Assembly: GCF_030272615.1 (NCBI RefSeq)
Contig: NC_081413.1
Span: forward strand, 556,043,136 to 556,107,135
Length of the DNA stretch: 64,000 nt
Source: Cryptomeria japonica
Taxonomy: Eukaryota; Streptophyta; Pinopsida; Cupressales; Cupressaceae
Direction of reading: 5' to 3'
Positions 46,628-58,085 of the stretch are shown here, one piece after another. Below the pieces are notes generated by a model. That model was given only the letters and a program-made list of their open reading frames with translations. It was not told where the DNA came from and did not search any database. Within the stretch, counting starts at the first letter, position 1; the number at the start of each line of letters is the position of its first letter. A program made the position numbers and the translations under genes.

Positions 46628-47129
46628 GAGACAATGCGATTTTAAGCGTTGTTTCAAAGAACAATAATGAAAATGCCCCAGACAACGATAATGACATATG
46701 CATGCCCCCTCGAGGAATTGGCCGGAAACATGCGGAAAAGAGGCCAATTGATCGATAAAAATGATAGGATCGAACGGACTGACAATCGGAGATCGGATGC
46801 ATGAAGGACAAGCAATTTAAGGTGCACAAGACCGCGACCAACATAAGATGGAGAAGATGCACGTCCATCTATGCAATGACAAAGAGCTATAAATGAGACC
46901 AAGAGGGTGAAAATTGCTCATTTGCACTAGCTAAAGAGGAGGATTTGTTGCTCTGGACAAGGACACGTGCAGAGAGATGGCGAACATTCCAAGGGCAGAT
47001 CACCTCGGAGAACGTGTACACACATTCAGATGACTGGAGGACGCAGGAGCAGCGGTATGTATCTCAAAAACCCATGTTTTCAATTTGATGAATTTAACTT
47101 GCTTGCGGGACATTACGGGGCCCACAGAG

Positions 47130-47262
47130 GATGCAGAAACTGACTTCTGTGCTTGTGTCATGTCTTCTGCACTTGTGTCATGTCTTCTATGCTTGTGTAA
47201 GGGTACACAAGCGCAAGAGTCAAGACATAAGCGCAAGAGTTAAGACACAAGCGCAAGAGTGC
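47130..47262. repeat. CACAAGCGCAAG / CTTGTGTCATG minisatellite, inverted halves
   Basis: The left half has repeated GCTTGTGTCATGTCTTCTGC-like units and the right half CACAAGCGCAAGAGTCAAGAC-like units, so the two halves are imperfectly complementary around 47205 and could fold back. The same words recur at 54465-54590. Confidence 0.65.
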
Positions 47263-48639
47263 ATGTAAGACTCAATTTTGGTTCAAAACTGCATGCAAAG
47301 GACCTGAAAAGGGTGGACAAGGGTAGGATAGGTCAGAATAGATGAAAAACACCCTAAGGTGGACATGAAAATGAGAAAATGCAGCCCATAGGAGCAAACC
47401 CTAAAACTGACAAAATGTGCCCCAATTGTGATGTAGAGTCGACAGTATCCGTTGATCACGCGGGAGAATCGACCAGACTGTTTCATGCTACGACATAGAC
47501 TCAGGAGCATGGATAGAGACACATTAGCAGGACTTGAGACATGGTAGGGATGAGGAGGATAGAGGGAGAACCCAGTGACAGAGGCACGTGCTCCTTATGA
47601 CAGACAGTGGACATTATGTAGTTTGACATTATATAGTCAGCCTGCAGGCCATACTTAGGACAGACAGTTCGATTTTGTACTCCGATATTATTATGATATG
47701 TAATATGAGATGCATCGATATGATGGGATGCAATATGTTATGATTTGTAGTTATTTCGCCATGTATGGATGACTTATGCACTTTTTATGAACATGTATGG
47801 ATGTATTTTTATGTTTTTTTTTTTGATGTATTTATGAAATGAAATGGATAAAATGCTTGATGTAATATGTGATGGAATGCAAATGTACTAACCAAATGGA
47901 TGCAGGATGCAATATGTGTGTGGATATTGGAGCACTAGACTGAACTGACTATCCGGACTGACGGAAGAAATGTTAGTAAGAAGTGAGATAGAGGACAGTT
48001 AGAGATGACGAAAAACTTGCTTTCAGTAATGCACTTTGTAGGTGAGAACCTTTATTTTTATGTAGCAAAATGGATGCGTAGCATCATGGCATTGAAGGCC
48101 AGAGCTGAAATGCAACCCTTTTTTCAAAAGACAGACACATCACAGACAAATGACAATCACAATCAAAAAGAAAAGGATCATGAACCATCCTGGTCACTCT
48201 AAATCACTCGGTGACATCATCGAGCAACATAGGAACATGATCGAAGCCAAAGATAAATCAATTAAAAAGATAAGATGCACAAACTCCAACAAATCAAACA
48301 AACATCTTGATCTTCATTGTCAAAAGTTGAAAGTGCTGATAGGACGATCATGCTGTCTGGTTTCAGGAAATGTGGTACCCCGTCTAAGACAGGACACAGT
48401 CTGGTTTCGAGTATACCACACCCTGTATAAGACCCATGATAGTAGGAACAAGGACAAATGATTTTGATACTAATATTCGATTGAGATGACAATTGTGATC
48501 AGTTTGAATGTTTGGTTTTGATTGAAAAGTTCATCTGGTTAAAGCATGATTTCATTAAAGCGCAGTGTGAAATGGATTGCGAGTGTCGTTGGATGAATGC
48601 TCAGTGATTTGTCGATGCACAAAGGGATCTTTTTATTGC

Positions 48640-48962
48640 AGAATGCATGTTTTTATTTTTATTTTGCTTTTTCGAGTTTTTACAATTTTTTTGTTCATTT
48701 TTTCAGGACTTTATTTGATTTTTAGAGATTTTTTCAAGACATTTTTCAATTTTTTTGGACTTTTTTCAGGACATTATTTGATTTTTTTGACTTTTTTTAG
48801 GACTTTTTTTTTTTTTTTTTGACTTTTTTCAGAACATTTTTTTATTTTTTTGACTTTTTTTTAGGACATTTTTTTTTATTTTTTTGACTTTTTTCGGGAC
48901 ATTTTTTGATTTTTTTGACTTTTTTCAAATTTTTTTGATTTTTTTGACTTTTTTCAAATTTT
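48640..48962. repeat. T-rich interrupted repeat (TTTTTTGACTTTTTTCAGGACA)
   Basis: About 320 bp of irregular ~25-35-bp repeats built from T6-T19 runs and GACTTTTTT / CAGGACA words. On the element strand it is an A/G-rich tract, with TGTCC breaks, of the sort that grows by slippage. Confidence 0.75.
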
Positions 48963-49904
48963 GCCCCCAATGTCTAGCAAGGAAAGGAATATGACAGGTG
49001 AATAAATAGGCTTGCTGCAATGATGGTGGATAGAGGGAAGACAAAGGCCTTTTATTATGGAGACAATACGGATGCAATTTTTAAGGGCTATTGCATGGTG
49101 GGACAAGAGACTAGATATGACAATGTAAAGTAGGAACATGGCATGAGGGACATGTCAAGAGGTTTTTGAAACCATGTTTAAATTTTACGTCCTTATGTCA
49201 GATCAAGATCAAGGAATGAAAAAAAAAGAGGTATATGGATAGGATAAGCAAGACCAAGAATGGATAAGGGACATGGACTGAAGGTCGGGGTAGGATACGT
49301 GATGGCGGCAGAAAGTTGCAATAAGACAGGGAATATGGATGAAAGGTTATAATAAGCAAATGGATAAATGACCAAAAGCTATGATAGACGGAAAGTTGCA
49401 AACAAGATGCGTGATGCTCATGAAGATCATCAGCCTTGTCAAGATCAAAGGTGGAAAGGGAAACTGGACATGAGGGATGATAGGATATGAAGGGTAATGA
49501 CATGGTATGATAGGATAATGAAGGGCAATAGGATATGAAGGAGGAAACCTGCCCCCAAGTGTGGTGTGCAAGAAGTTCATAGATTACACATGACACCTGT
49601 TTGCCAGGTTTTCATCACGGTACTTGCCCAAAGCGCCTGTTTGCCAGGTTTTCACCAGTGGACGAATTATTTTTCTTTATTTTTTTCTTCTTTTTCTTTT
49701 TTTCACTTTTTTTTTTCTTTTTTTCTTTGTATTTTGACTTTTTCAATAGAAGATGGACACATGATAGGGGATGGAAGAAGGACTTAAACATCTTTTTGTT
49801 TGGATAGTAGCCTTGAAAAAAAATGGACCATGACCCTTAAAAGTATGCTCAAAGACGTTGGTAGGATAAGGACATGGAAAATGAGATGAAACTAAGGCAA
49901 GGAT

Positions 49905-52639
49905 TTATGTAAAGGATTGGATCAAAGGGATGGAAGGATGGAAAATGTGCATTGGATAATGGGTAGGGTATTGGAAGAATTGGGCTTCACTGGATGGAAA
50001 TGTTGGCAAGATCGACATTGGCACACACCTTGAGGGATGATGGACTGATGGAGGAAAAATGTATTTTGGATATTGAGATTTTGACGAAGGAACGACTATG
50101 GATTTTGGGACATAAGGGCCCAAAATGGATGAAGAAGGTGATGGAGGAACAAATTTGAGAGGTTTGGATGGAGGAACAGCAATTTTAGATGCCAATCTGG
50201 GTTGTTCTTTTTGTGCTTCAAGGAGCTTCTTGGGGATCCACATGGTTTTTGATTTTTCATGCTTTTGTGGTTCCTTGGAGTGCATTGCTTTCACAAGGGA
50301 TTTAGGAACCCATATATATTTTGACTTTTCTTTATTTTGCTCAATGGGCCTTTGTGGCCTTTTGGATATTTCTTTTTCTTTATAGATCATATTGTTCTTT
50401 ATTTTGACATGTCGATTAGATTGGACATGTTGATCCTTGAATACATGTGGATTTTTAGACTTATGACTTTTATACTTGGCATCCAAATTGCTTGGAAGAG
50501 GGAATGATATGGAGGCCTGTGGGATGGATGGAAGGTTCTCCAAGATGTGTGCCTTTGCTGATGTTGCATAGGAGATGGAGGGATATAAGGACCAAGAATG
50601 GATGGAAGCGATGATGGGGAAGGTAGACATTTGGATTTTGACTTTGAAGGGATACCAATGCCTTGAGTGTGAGCTCTATATCCATGACCATTAGTATACT
50701 CTTTGATATGGAAGGGTTCTTGCTTATGAAGGCCTACCCCTTTGCCTTTATCAATATCTTGACTTGTAGGATACTCTCTTTGGGAAGAAGATGCGAGTCC
50801 ATTATGCGGTGGATGTGATATGAGAGAAATAATTAGATCTTGAAGTGGATCAGATTGCACCAAAGTGGAAGAACCCATTATGCATGTTGAGGGTTCATGA
50901 ACATCTTGCATTGACACATTAGAATCATGAAGGGGATTAGGATCATGAGGGGGATTAGGATCATGAGGGAAACTAGGATTGTGTAGTGGACATGGTTCAA
51001 TGATAGGTTCTTCAAGAGATGGAATGGGAGAAATAATGGGATCATCAAAAGGAATGCGATCTTGGACTGGATATGGAGCATTAAGACAAGGAGATGGAGG
51101 AACAAGTGGATCTTGTGGAGGATCTGAAGGAAGAATTTGATCTTGACAAGGAGGAAGATCATTGAAATCCTCTTTAAAGGTGCTTTGCTCTGGACTTTTA
51201 ATGGGATCATTGGAAAGGATGGAAGGGATATCTTGATCTTGCTCGAGGAGTGGAGTGTCAATAGGTCTTTGGATAGGTTGGACAAGAATAGGAGAATCAT
51301 TGCGAGTGTCTAGGGAAATGGGATCCTGGTCAACAATTGGATGGGATGATAAGGTTTCAGGATCTTGATCTTGATCTATTTCAAGACACGTTTCTTCATG
51401 CTCTAAATTATCCTCTTGACATGAGGTTGGACTTTGGATATGCATGGGGGATTCTGACAATGAATCAATGTTTTGGCATGAAGGAAATGCACTTTGAACA
51501 TTTGTGATGGATTCTAGCAAGGAATCAATGCTTGAACATGAGGAAGAGGGACTTCAAATAGGGTCCTCTAAAACAAGTAATGGCAATAAAGTGCATGGTG
51601 GCATTGGATCTTGTATTTCTGAAACATGACAAGGATGTGCATCACGAATTGGATTATCTTGGCAATCAATTATGGATAGCCCTTGGATAATTGCATCCTT
51701 AGGTGTATTGTTTGATGAGGACAATATGGAAGGTTCTTGTGAAACTTCTAAAGATGTAGGGATAGATGCCACTGGAGAGTCAATTTGTTTGTGAGGGGAT
51801 GAGGCATTGCTAGACATAAGTGTATTATCTTGATCTTCCTCAATAAACTCACTTGATCGTTTCCTCAAGAGCATTGCAATAAAGCCACCTTTCTTTCGAG
51901 GTTTTGACATAGTTGTATCTGGGATTTGAATTTGTTTGGCAAAGATTTGGTCTTGGTCTGATGTCATGTTTTGATATTGGACTTGGTTCAATTGTTCCAA
52001 CATGTTTGAAACTTGGCTTGGTGCATATTGCAAGTTTTGTTTTTGAATTTGTGATTGTTGACATTGATATGTTGATTGGACTTGTTGATATTCCACCATT
52101 GGTTGAACTATTTGTGGACATTGTATAGTTGGTTGGACATATTGTTGAAATTGGACCATTGATTGTGTTGGTTGCATATGTTGGACCATTGGTTGTGATG
52201 GTTGAAAATCTGATTGATAGTAAACACCTTGTTCTTGTTGTGAAGGCACATAATGTTGTTGTCTCTTTTCTTGAAATTGTTTCATCATCTCTATTTGGGA
52301 GAGAAGAGCTGGTATGTCTGATTGTTCTAGAAGAGATCTTACATCAATTGGCTCAATATTTGGATTTTGACCTTGAAATTTTTGAAACATTTTGGATGTT
52401 TGTGATCTATTCTTCTGAATGTTTTTCACTCTTTGTTCCAATATCTCATTTTCTTGAGCTAGCTTCTCCTCTAACTTTTTTATTCGGAGACTTGTTTCAT
52501 CATAAAAAGTTTGATCGATATTGCCTTGTTGTTGGGTTGGATAGAATTGTGATTGCATTGTCGGTTGATATGTCAAACTTTGTTGCATCATTGGCACTTG
52601 GAACCTTGTTTCAATAGACATGTCACTATGCAAATGCAA
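49905..52639 (-). pseudogene. Long ORF of element L (unknown Q/P-rich protein)
   Basis: Nearly open for about 910 codons in gag position. From ATG 52639 it is open to a TGA at about 51551 (fits CGA-to-TGA), resumes in the same frame to about 50570, then one frameshift leads to the end at 49905. N-terminal part: Gln/Met-rich with a coiled coil (SLRIKKLEEKLAQENEILEQ) and IEMMKQFQEKRQQH, then basic KPRKKGGFIAMLLRKR. The middle is rich in Asp, Pro and Ser with repeats (PHDPNPPHDPNPLHD). C-terminal part is Lys/Pro-rich with two copies of an (I/M)W(V/I)PK(S/K)L motif (KYIWVPKSLV and KTMWIPKKLL). No zinc knuckle or known gag core is evident. A single stop and shift suggest very recent inactivation. 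Confidence 0.6.
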
Positions 52640-54681
52640 TATTTTTGGAAATTTTCAAGGATAATGTATGATATGCAACTAAATGCAAACTAAATAGATG
52701 AAAATGCAAATATGGCAAGAATGCAATCTATGCTTTTGGTTGCTTTTCAAGATTTTGACAAACTTTTTGGAATGCAAATCTAAAAGAGACCCTTAGGAAA
52801 TTGAAATGATGTCTAGACCTCAAAGAACAAAAGGACCAAGTGACAAAAGGACAAGATGACAATGTCTCCCCTATATGCTTGGATACTAAGCTAGGTTTGA
52901 CCAAATGACATTGATGACAAAAGGACAAAAGATTTGATAAGGTCTAGACTTCTTAACAATGACTTAGGGTTTATCAAAGATTTGGATTACTCGAGTATGA
53001 CAAAACCTAGCTTTGAGACTATATGCAAAAGGACAATTAATATGCAAATGATCTTAATATGATATGATAATGACTTAAGCTTAATAATGGGACCTAGGGT
53101 ATGCAAACATGAATGTATGACAATGATATTACTCTAATGCAAGAGGACATATGCAAATGGATGACTCTTATTGACATGCAAAGGAATATGACCTAAATGA
53201 AACTTAACCTTGATAGTTGACAATGAACTTGCAAAATGCAAACCTAGGATGAACCTAAATATAAGTGACATGAATGTTGAGACAAGATTTTGACAAATGT
53301 TTGACAACCATGTTTGAAAGTGTTTGAACTTTGTTGGATAAAATGTTCTTGTATTACACCTTGTTTTGAATCAATTCATCTTGTTTTGAAATGAGATACA
53401 ATTTCAACTTTTGACAATCAAAGAATACAAGATATTGCAACTTAGACTCAAGACAATCATGCTCATTCTCACATTTCTTATGGTAGGCAAGGACATTAGG
53501 TACTTGAGAGGTAGACTCATTATGGGATTCAAGGAGAATACAAAGATGCTTGACCCCACGGGCTCCCCTCCACGGCACTCACTTCTCAAGGCAGCCAAGC
53601 ATCAGTCCCCATGGAAATCTCCCCATGGCGAACTTAGTATCTCTTCCAAGTATCCGAATTTGTCCTTCTCAAGCAACTAGAAGGGTTTTTGGCCTCTAAA
53701 AACAAGGTGTTTAGTAAGGATTTCTGTTAAGTGTTACTCCTTGATGTCATGCAAGCATGATTGAGACATTAAGCCCATCAAGATACCAAACAAATGTAGT
53801 CACGCAAGCATGATTTAGACCAAAAGGCCCTACTTAGATGTTGATATGAGAAATAGTTTCAAGGGGCATCACTTCCCAAGTAACTGCAATTCCCACGTAA
53901 CACTTCCTTCAAAGCTTTCGCCCATAAGGTATTTTTTTATAGTGAGTTAGAATGCCAAGGAATTCTAGCCGTACTCGCTTTGGGTCATTCCCTTCTCATG
54001 ATTATCACTTGCTTGCAAAAGCAAAGTGGTCGAGAAGGCAGGCCCTCTAAAGAAGACACACAATCAAAGACACGAGCATGGTATCGAAGATCTGGATTTC
54101 TGATCACCCTATGAAGGATGAGAGCATACTCTCCTACTCCAATGTCACACTTAACAATCAAAGCAAGCAAATGTTCATTCCCACCTATTTATAAATCACT
54201 AAGTGCCTAATTAAAAATCTCAAACACACAATTTGGTTGTTTCTCCAAGGCAACCTGCAAAACCCAAGTTAGAGGTTTGATTTGTTGTCTTTGACCATCG
54301 AATCTGCACAAAACATGTTAGTAGTTTCATTTGTAGTCTTTGCCATGCGTATGCCAAGATTCTGCACAAATAATTAGTACCAAAATCCAAAGCACAAAAA
54401 ACAGAATGCAAAAACACCAAAAATTTCAAGTAAAAACTGCATTTTTCACCTCTGTTCTGGACTTTACACAAGCGCAAGATGCATGACACAGGTGCAAGAT
54501 GTATGACACAAGCATGGAATGTCACCTACACAAGCGCAAGATGCATGACACAAGCGCAAGATGTCTGACACAAGCGCGGAAGTGTCCAGAATACCCTGCA
54601 CGGCCCTGTTTTTGGGTTTTTGACCTGCAAAATCAACTTAGAAGCACTCCAAAACATAGTAAAGGGGTTAGAAGGTTAGTA
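52640..54681 (-). other. 5' leader of element L
   Basis: About 2 kb between the primer site and the reading frame, with no recognisable domain. AT-rich with many ATGACAAA / GGACAA words. A short GC-richer part lies at 53550-53640. A CACAAGCGCAAG minisatellite is at its upstream end. Confidence 0.5.
54465..54592. repeat. CACAAGCGCAAGATG minisatellite
   Basis: Six or so imperfect ~20-bp units of the form CACAAGCGCAAGATGCATGA. Same word family as 47130-47262, so the two ends of the L interior carry related repeats. Confidence 0.7.
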
Positions 54682-54699
54682 TTCACGTCAGGTTCACCA
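54682..54699 (-). other. Putative primer binding site of L
   Basis: On the minus strand TGGTGAACCTGACGTGAA begins five bases after the 5' LTR end. Its complement ends in CCA as a tRNA would, with a TTCACGTC stretch at T-loop position, but I cannot name the tRNA with confidence. Confidence 0.5.
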
Positions 54700-54704
54700 A
54701 TTAA

Positions 54705-56303
54705 TGTAGCATCGGAATTAGGAATCATCAAAGCAAGTAAATCAAAACACTAGACATAATAACTCAATCATGAGAGCACTCAATGCAAATGAACCTAATC
54801 CTAAGCACACTCAATAGAGATATGAAAACAAAGCATTCAAAATGAAAGATTATGCAAACAAAATGCAGAATTGAATGCTCCTTCCATGTGACTCCATTGT
54901 TCTTCTTTCCTCTTCAAATGAATTTGTGGATCTCACCTACAAGTGCACATACAATTGAAAGCAAGATTGATGAAAAGCTCAAGAGTACTAGAAGCATAAG
55001 TTCATTAGTCTGATAGGAATTTGGAATCAAGGGATTTGATTGAAGAAAATCATCCAATTTATAGAGAAATTGGAGAAATGAACAAATTAGCATGATAGTG
55101 ATTCGAATGGAAATTCAAATCAAGAATATAAAAATTATGACATGTTGCTATGCAAAGATTTATGACAATTTTATGACAGATTTTATGACAAATTGCTATG
55201 TCAAGACAAATTCTATGACAAATTGCTATGTCAAGAGTATGACGCATGAAGCACACAAATAGGGAGAACTAGAGACAAGATAATTAGGTGGAATTTGCAA
55301 TTAGGAAATTAGAAAATAGGAGGAATTAGGAAAATTAGGAATTAGGAAATAATGAAATTAGGAAATTAATGAAAATTAGAAAATTAGAAATGAGGAAAAT
55401 AGGAATTTAGTGAATTAATTAATAATTTCTCATTTATCAATTAATTCACAAAGAGGGAATGAAAAATTAGGAAATTAGGAGTTAGGAGAAATTAGGTAAA
55501 TCAATTAATAAATTTTCATTTATTAATTAATTCACAAAAAGAGGAATAATTAATTAGCCAATCAAATGAAACATTTAATTGCGACACGAAGACCTAGGAT
55601 AAATAAATAAATTATTTAATCCTAGAGGAAGAAATGACACACAAGGTTAAATGATTAAATCACAAAACCCTGGAAGACGAATTAGGTCTTGAAAGATAAC
55701 TGACTCGATTTGATTTGATTTTGGATTGATAAATGACCAATGTGATAAATGATTTGATAAATGCGCCAATTGACGAGGAACAGTGACAAATTGATCCAAA
55801 TTGACATAATTGAGACAGACAATGATCGATAAAGATATGATCGCAAAATGACAAAATCGACAAGAGGACAAGAATCGAGGACAAAACAGATTGCAAGACG
55901 ACAAGATTGAAAATGACCACGATCGATGACAAATCGATCGCAAAATGACAAGATCGAACAATAACAACGATCGATGACAAATCGATCACATGATGACAAG
56001 ATTGAAAAGAGGACAAAACCCTAATTAGGATTGACGATGTCCAAAATGATGACAAATAAGCATGCTCATTGATGCAACAAGATAAAATCGATCAAAATCA
56101 TGACTAGATAATGTTGTCGACAAGACCAAATTCGAGGACGAGATGATTGAAGAATATAGAAGAATGACTCGATGTTCGCAAATGATAAAGACCAAGTGCG
56201 TGACATAGGAGAAATGTTAATGCGACGCAAAAACCTAAAATGAGGCAATGCGCAAATGTTAAAGCATGACTTCGCAAGTGTTGACCATTTTTGGGTGTCT
56301 ACA
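54705..56303 (-). mobile_element. 5' LTR of element L
   Basis: 1,599 bp, TGTAGCATCGG...GTGTCTACA on the plus strand. Near-identical to 45017-46613. The TATAAATTGG box on the minus strand at 55054-55063 is the likely core promoter; a transcript from it would run left through the L reading frame. Confidence 0.88.
55054..55063 (-). promoter_or_regulatory. TATA-like box in 5' LTR of L
   Basis: TATAAATTGG on the minus strand, identical in both LTRs, in the middle part of the LTR and upstream of the leader and ORF. Position and sequence fit a pol II core promoter; not tested. Confidence 0.45.
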
Positions 56304-56340
56304 TCATTAATGCAATCTTCTTGCAAATGCCAACTGACAT

Positions 56341-57559
56341 AGAGGATTATTTTGCTATCTTTTGTCTTCTCTCGAACTCAGCTTCTTCTGGACTAATAGT
56401 CAATCTTGCTTGACTATCTATTAGTTCTTCCATGGTTCTTCCATACCTTGGTATTTCTTGCTCAACATTTGATAGAAATTTGATATTTGGTTAATCTTCT
56501 AATATTTGATAAATAATTGTTTGTGTTTCTTGTGGTGTTACTTCTTGTTTTCCAATTCTATTCTTTGTTTTATGAAATATGAGTCTTCATTTGTAATAGC
56601 TACTTGTTCTTCATCCTTTTCTTCACTTGATACACCAGATGACATATCTAGACCCCATTCATATTCATTTGAGTCTGTCTTTGAACCATTGTCTTGAATT
56701 ACACCACTATATCTAACATGAATATTATACGGTGAGAAAAGTTCTCTGATTCTAGTCATCCGTTCTTTCACTACTTATGGAATATCTTGATCAGGTTCAA
56801 CACTTGTTTGTATTCCTTGAACTTGTTTGCAAGATTCTTCTTCTCTTTTGATTGCAAGTTCTTCCTATTGTTTCTCATATTCTTCTTATTTTTGTTTGTT
56901 GGCTACTATTTCTGCTGCTTGGTGTAGCTTTTCTTGCCATGGGTCTTCTTTAGGGACTGCTTTGTTTCTCCACCTTGGATGTTGATAATTGTATGATTTT
57001 TGCTTTTATTTAGGATAGCCAGGTCCTAATTTATCTTCTTTAGATTGTGTGTGAGGACAAATAGGTTCTGAAATACCTTCTTGTCACTTACCAATTGGTC
57101 CTTTTCCTTCATATCCCATTTTTTGCATGATCTTATAACCATTGCCATATTGTTCTATGGGAATACTGACTTTTGCAATTGTTGCTATAGTTTCATTTTA
57201 ATCTTTGTACAACCAACCAAGAATGTCTTTGTCTTTCGTTTCTTCTACAAGTGTTCCAGCTCTAACAAATGCTCCATCAAACATTTCTACTGATTTTTCT
57301 GAGATCCATGTTGAACATTTGTAGGCTTTCCATACGATTTAGGTGAAAGTGGCAAGCTATGTAAAGAATATTTTTCCATTCCTTCATCATTTAGTTTGAG
57401 CTTTTTCTCAAAGGTTTCCCATAATTTTTCTTGAATTTCTTTGGTGGGATAGACTGATTCTCTGTTATGTGGAACTCTTGTATCTTGTGTTGGTTTCAGA
57501 TTATTGCAATATTGACTAGAGTCTACGACTATAGTGACTTATTATCCCTCATGAGGAAA
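56341..57559 (-). pseudogene. Protease-RT linker of element H, proximal part
   Basis: Highly Lys/Glu/Asn-rich, decayed linker (for example SSGVSSEEKDEEQVAITNED at about 56640 and EEAEFERRQKIAK at its end). Many stops and frame changes. It continues after the inserted block at 42149. Confidence 0.55.
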
Positions 57560-58052
57560 CTTTACACACTAGTGATATGTAGAAGGAACTACTTGCATGT
57601 CGTGAATCCATGGTCTTCCTAGAAGAATGTTATAAGACAGATTCAAGTCTAAAACCTGGCATAATGTATTCCTTTCCATAGGTCCTTTCAATTGGTAACA
57701 CCACGGTTCCTTTAGAAGAACACTCTTCTTCATCATAAGCCTTAATAGTTATCTTCTTCTTTGGATCTACTACATTTTCTGAATATCCCAAATCCTTTAT
57801 TAAACTTAATGCACAAATGTTTAAGCCAACTCCACCATCTATGAGTACGCATTTGACACGAGTTTTATGAATGGTGACTTCAAAATGTAAGGGAGTATTG
57901 TGAGGATGTTGCAAGGATGCATCATCATTTTCAGAAAATGATAAGCAATGAGGGGCTATAAGATGTCCCACCATGTTTTGGAACTGATCCACATCTAGGT
58001 CTTTTGAAACTGTTGTTTCCGTTAGAGCCTTTTCCAAAATTTCCTTATGCAT
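57560..58052 (-). pseudogene. Aspartic protease of element H
   Basis: Encodes VTIHKTRVKCVLIDGGVGLNI (active-site loop, Asp present, usual Ser replaced by Val) at about 57870-57810, KDLGYSENVVDPKKKITIKAY, and the second motif NILLGRPWIHDMQVVPSTYH just beyond a stop at 57627. Preceded by a gag-protease linker. Typical Tat/Ogre retropepsin. Confidence 0.8.
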
Positions 58053-58085
58053 AGGTGAAACTTTTAGGAGCTCTAAAATTGATAT

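Larger units (their letters stand above)
46628..49904 (-). other. Long 3' non-coding part of L
   Basis: 3.3 kb downstream of the L reading frame. It holds a minisatellite at 47130-47262, purine-rich runs (T-rich on the plus strand) at 48640-48960 and 49665-49745, and AT-rich unique sequence. No conserved protein domain in any frame that I recognise; open stretches on both strands are simple-sequence artefacts. Confidence 0.5.
45017..56303 (-). mobile_element. Element L: 11.3-kb non-autonomous LTR retrotransposon
   Basis: Flanked by perfect TCATT duplications (45012-45016, 56304-56308) and bounded by two nearly identical ~1.6-kb LTRs. A polypurine tract at 46614-46627 and a TGG-starting site next to the other LTR fix the minus-strand orientation. 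The 8.1-kb interior has a long gag-position reading frame (52639-49905) but nothing resembling protease, RT, RNase H or integrase. Such elements are called LARDs. By eye the LTRs differ at about 13 positions plus a 2-bp indel (under 1%), so this is the youngest insertion in the window. Confidence 0.88.
42155..56335 (-). mobile_element. Solo LTR C, interrupted by D and element L
   Basis: Reverse-orientation member of the TGTTGG family: begins TGATGGTATC at 42155 and ends AATGCCAACT at 56335 (expected CA, last base changed). Flanked by a perfect GACAT duplication (42150-42154, 56336-56340). Pieces of C are 42155-43349, 44815-45016 and 56309-56335, about 1.42 kb together, in keeping with A (1,488) and D (1,460). 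It contains the GGGGGGGGTGAA run near its left end and AACCCTAA/ACCGGT words. Confidence 0.82.

Noticed and set aside
49198-49596. 132-codon minus-strand frame in L
   Set aside because: Composition is simple (Ser, Tyr, His, Pro from GATGAAGGG-type repeats), with overlapping frames of equal length; no domain.
51913-52617. Plus-strand open frames opposite the L ORF
   Set aside because: They are antisense shadows of Gln-rich coding sequence (CAA/TTG codons read as Val, Leu and Cys).
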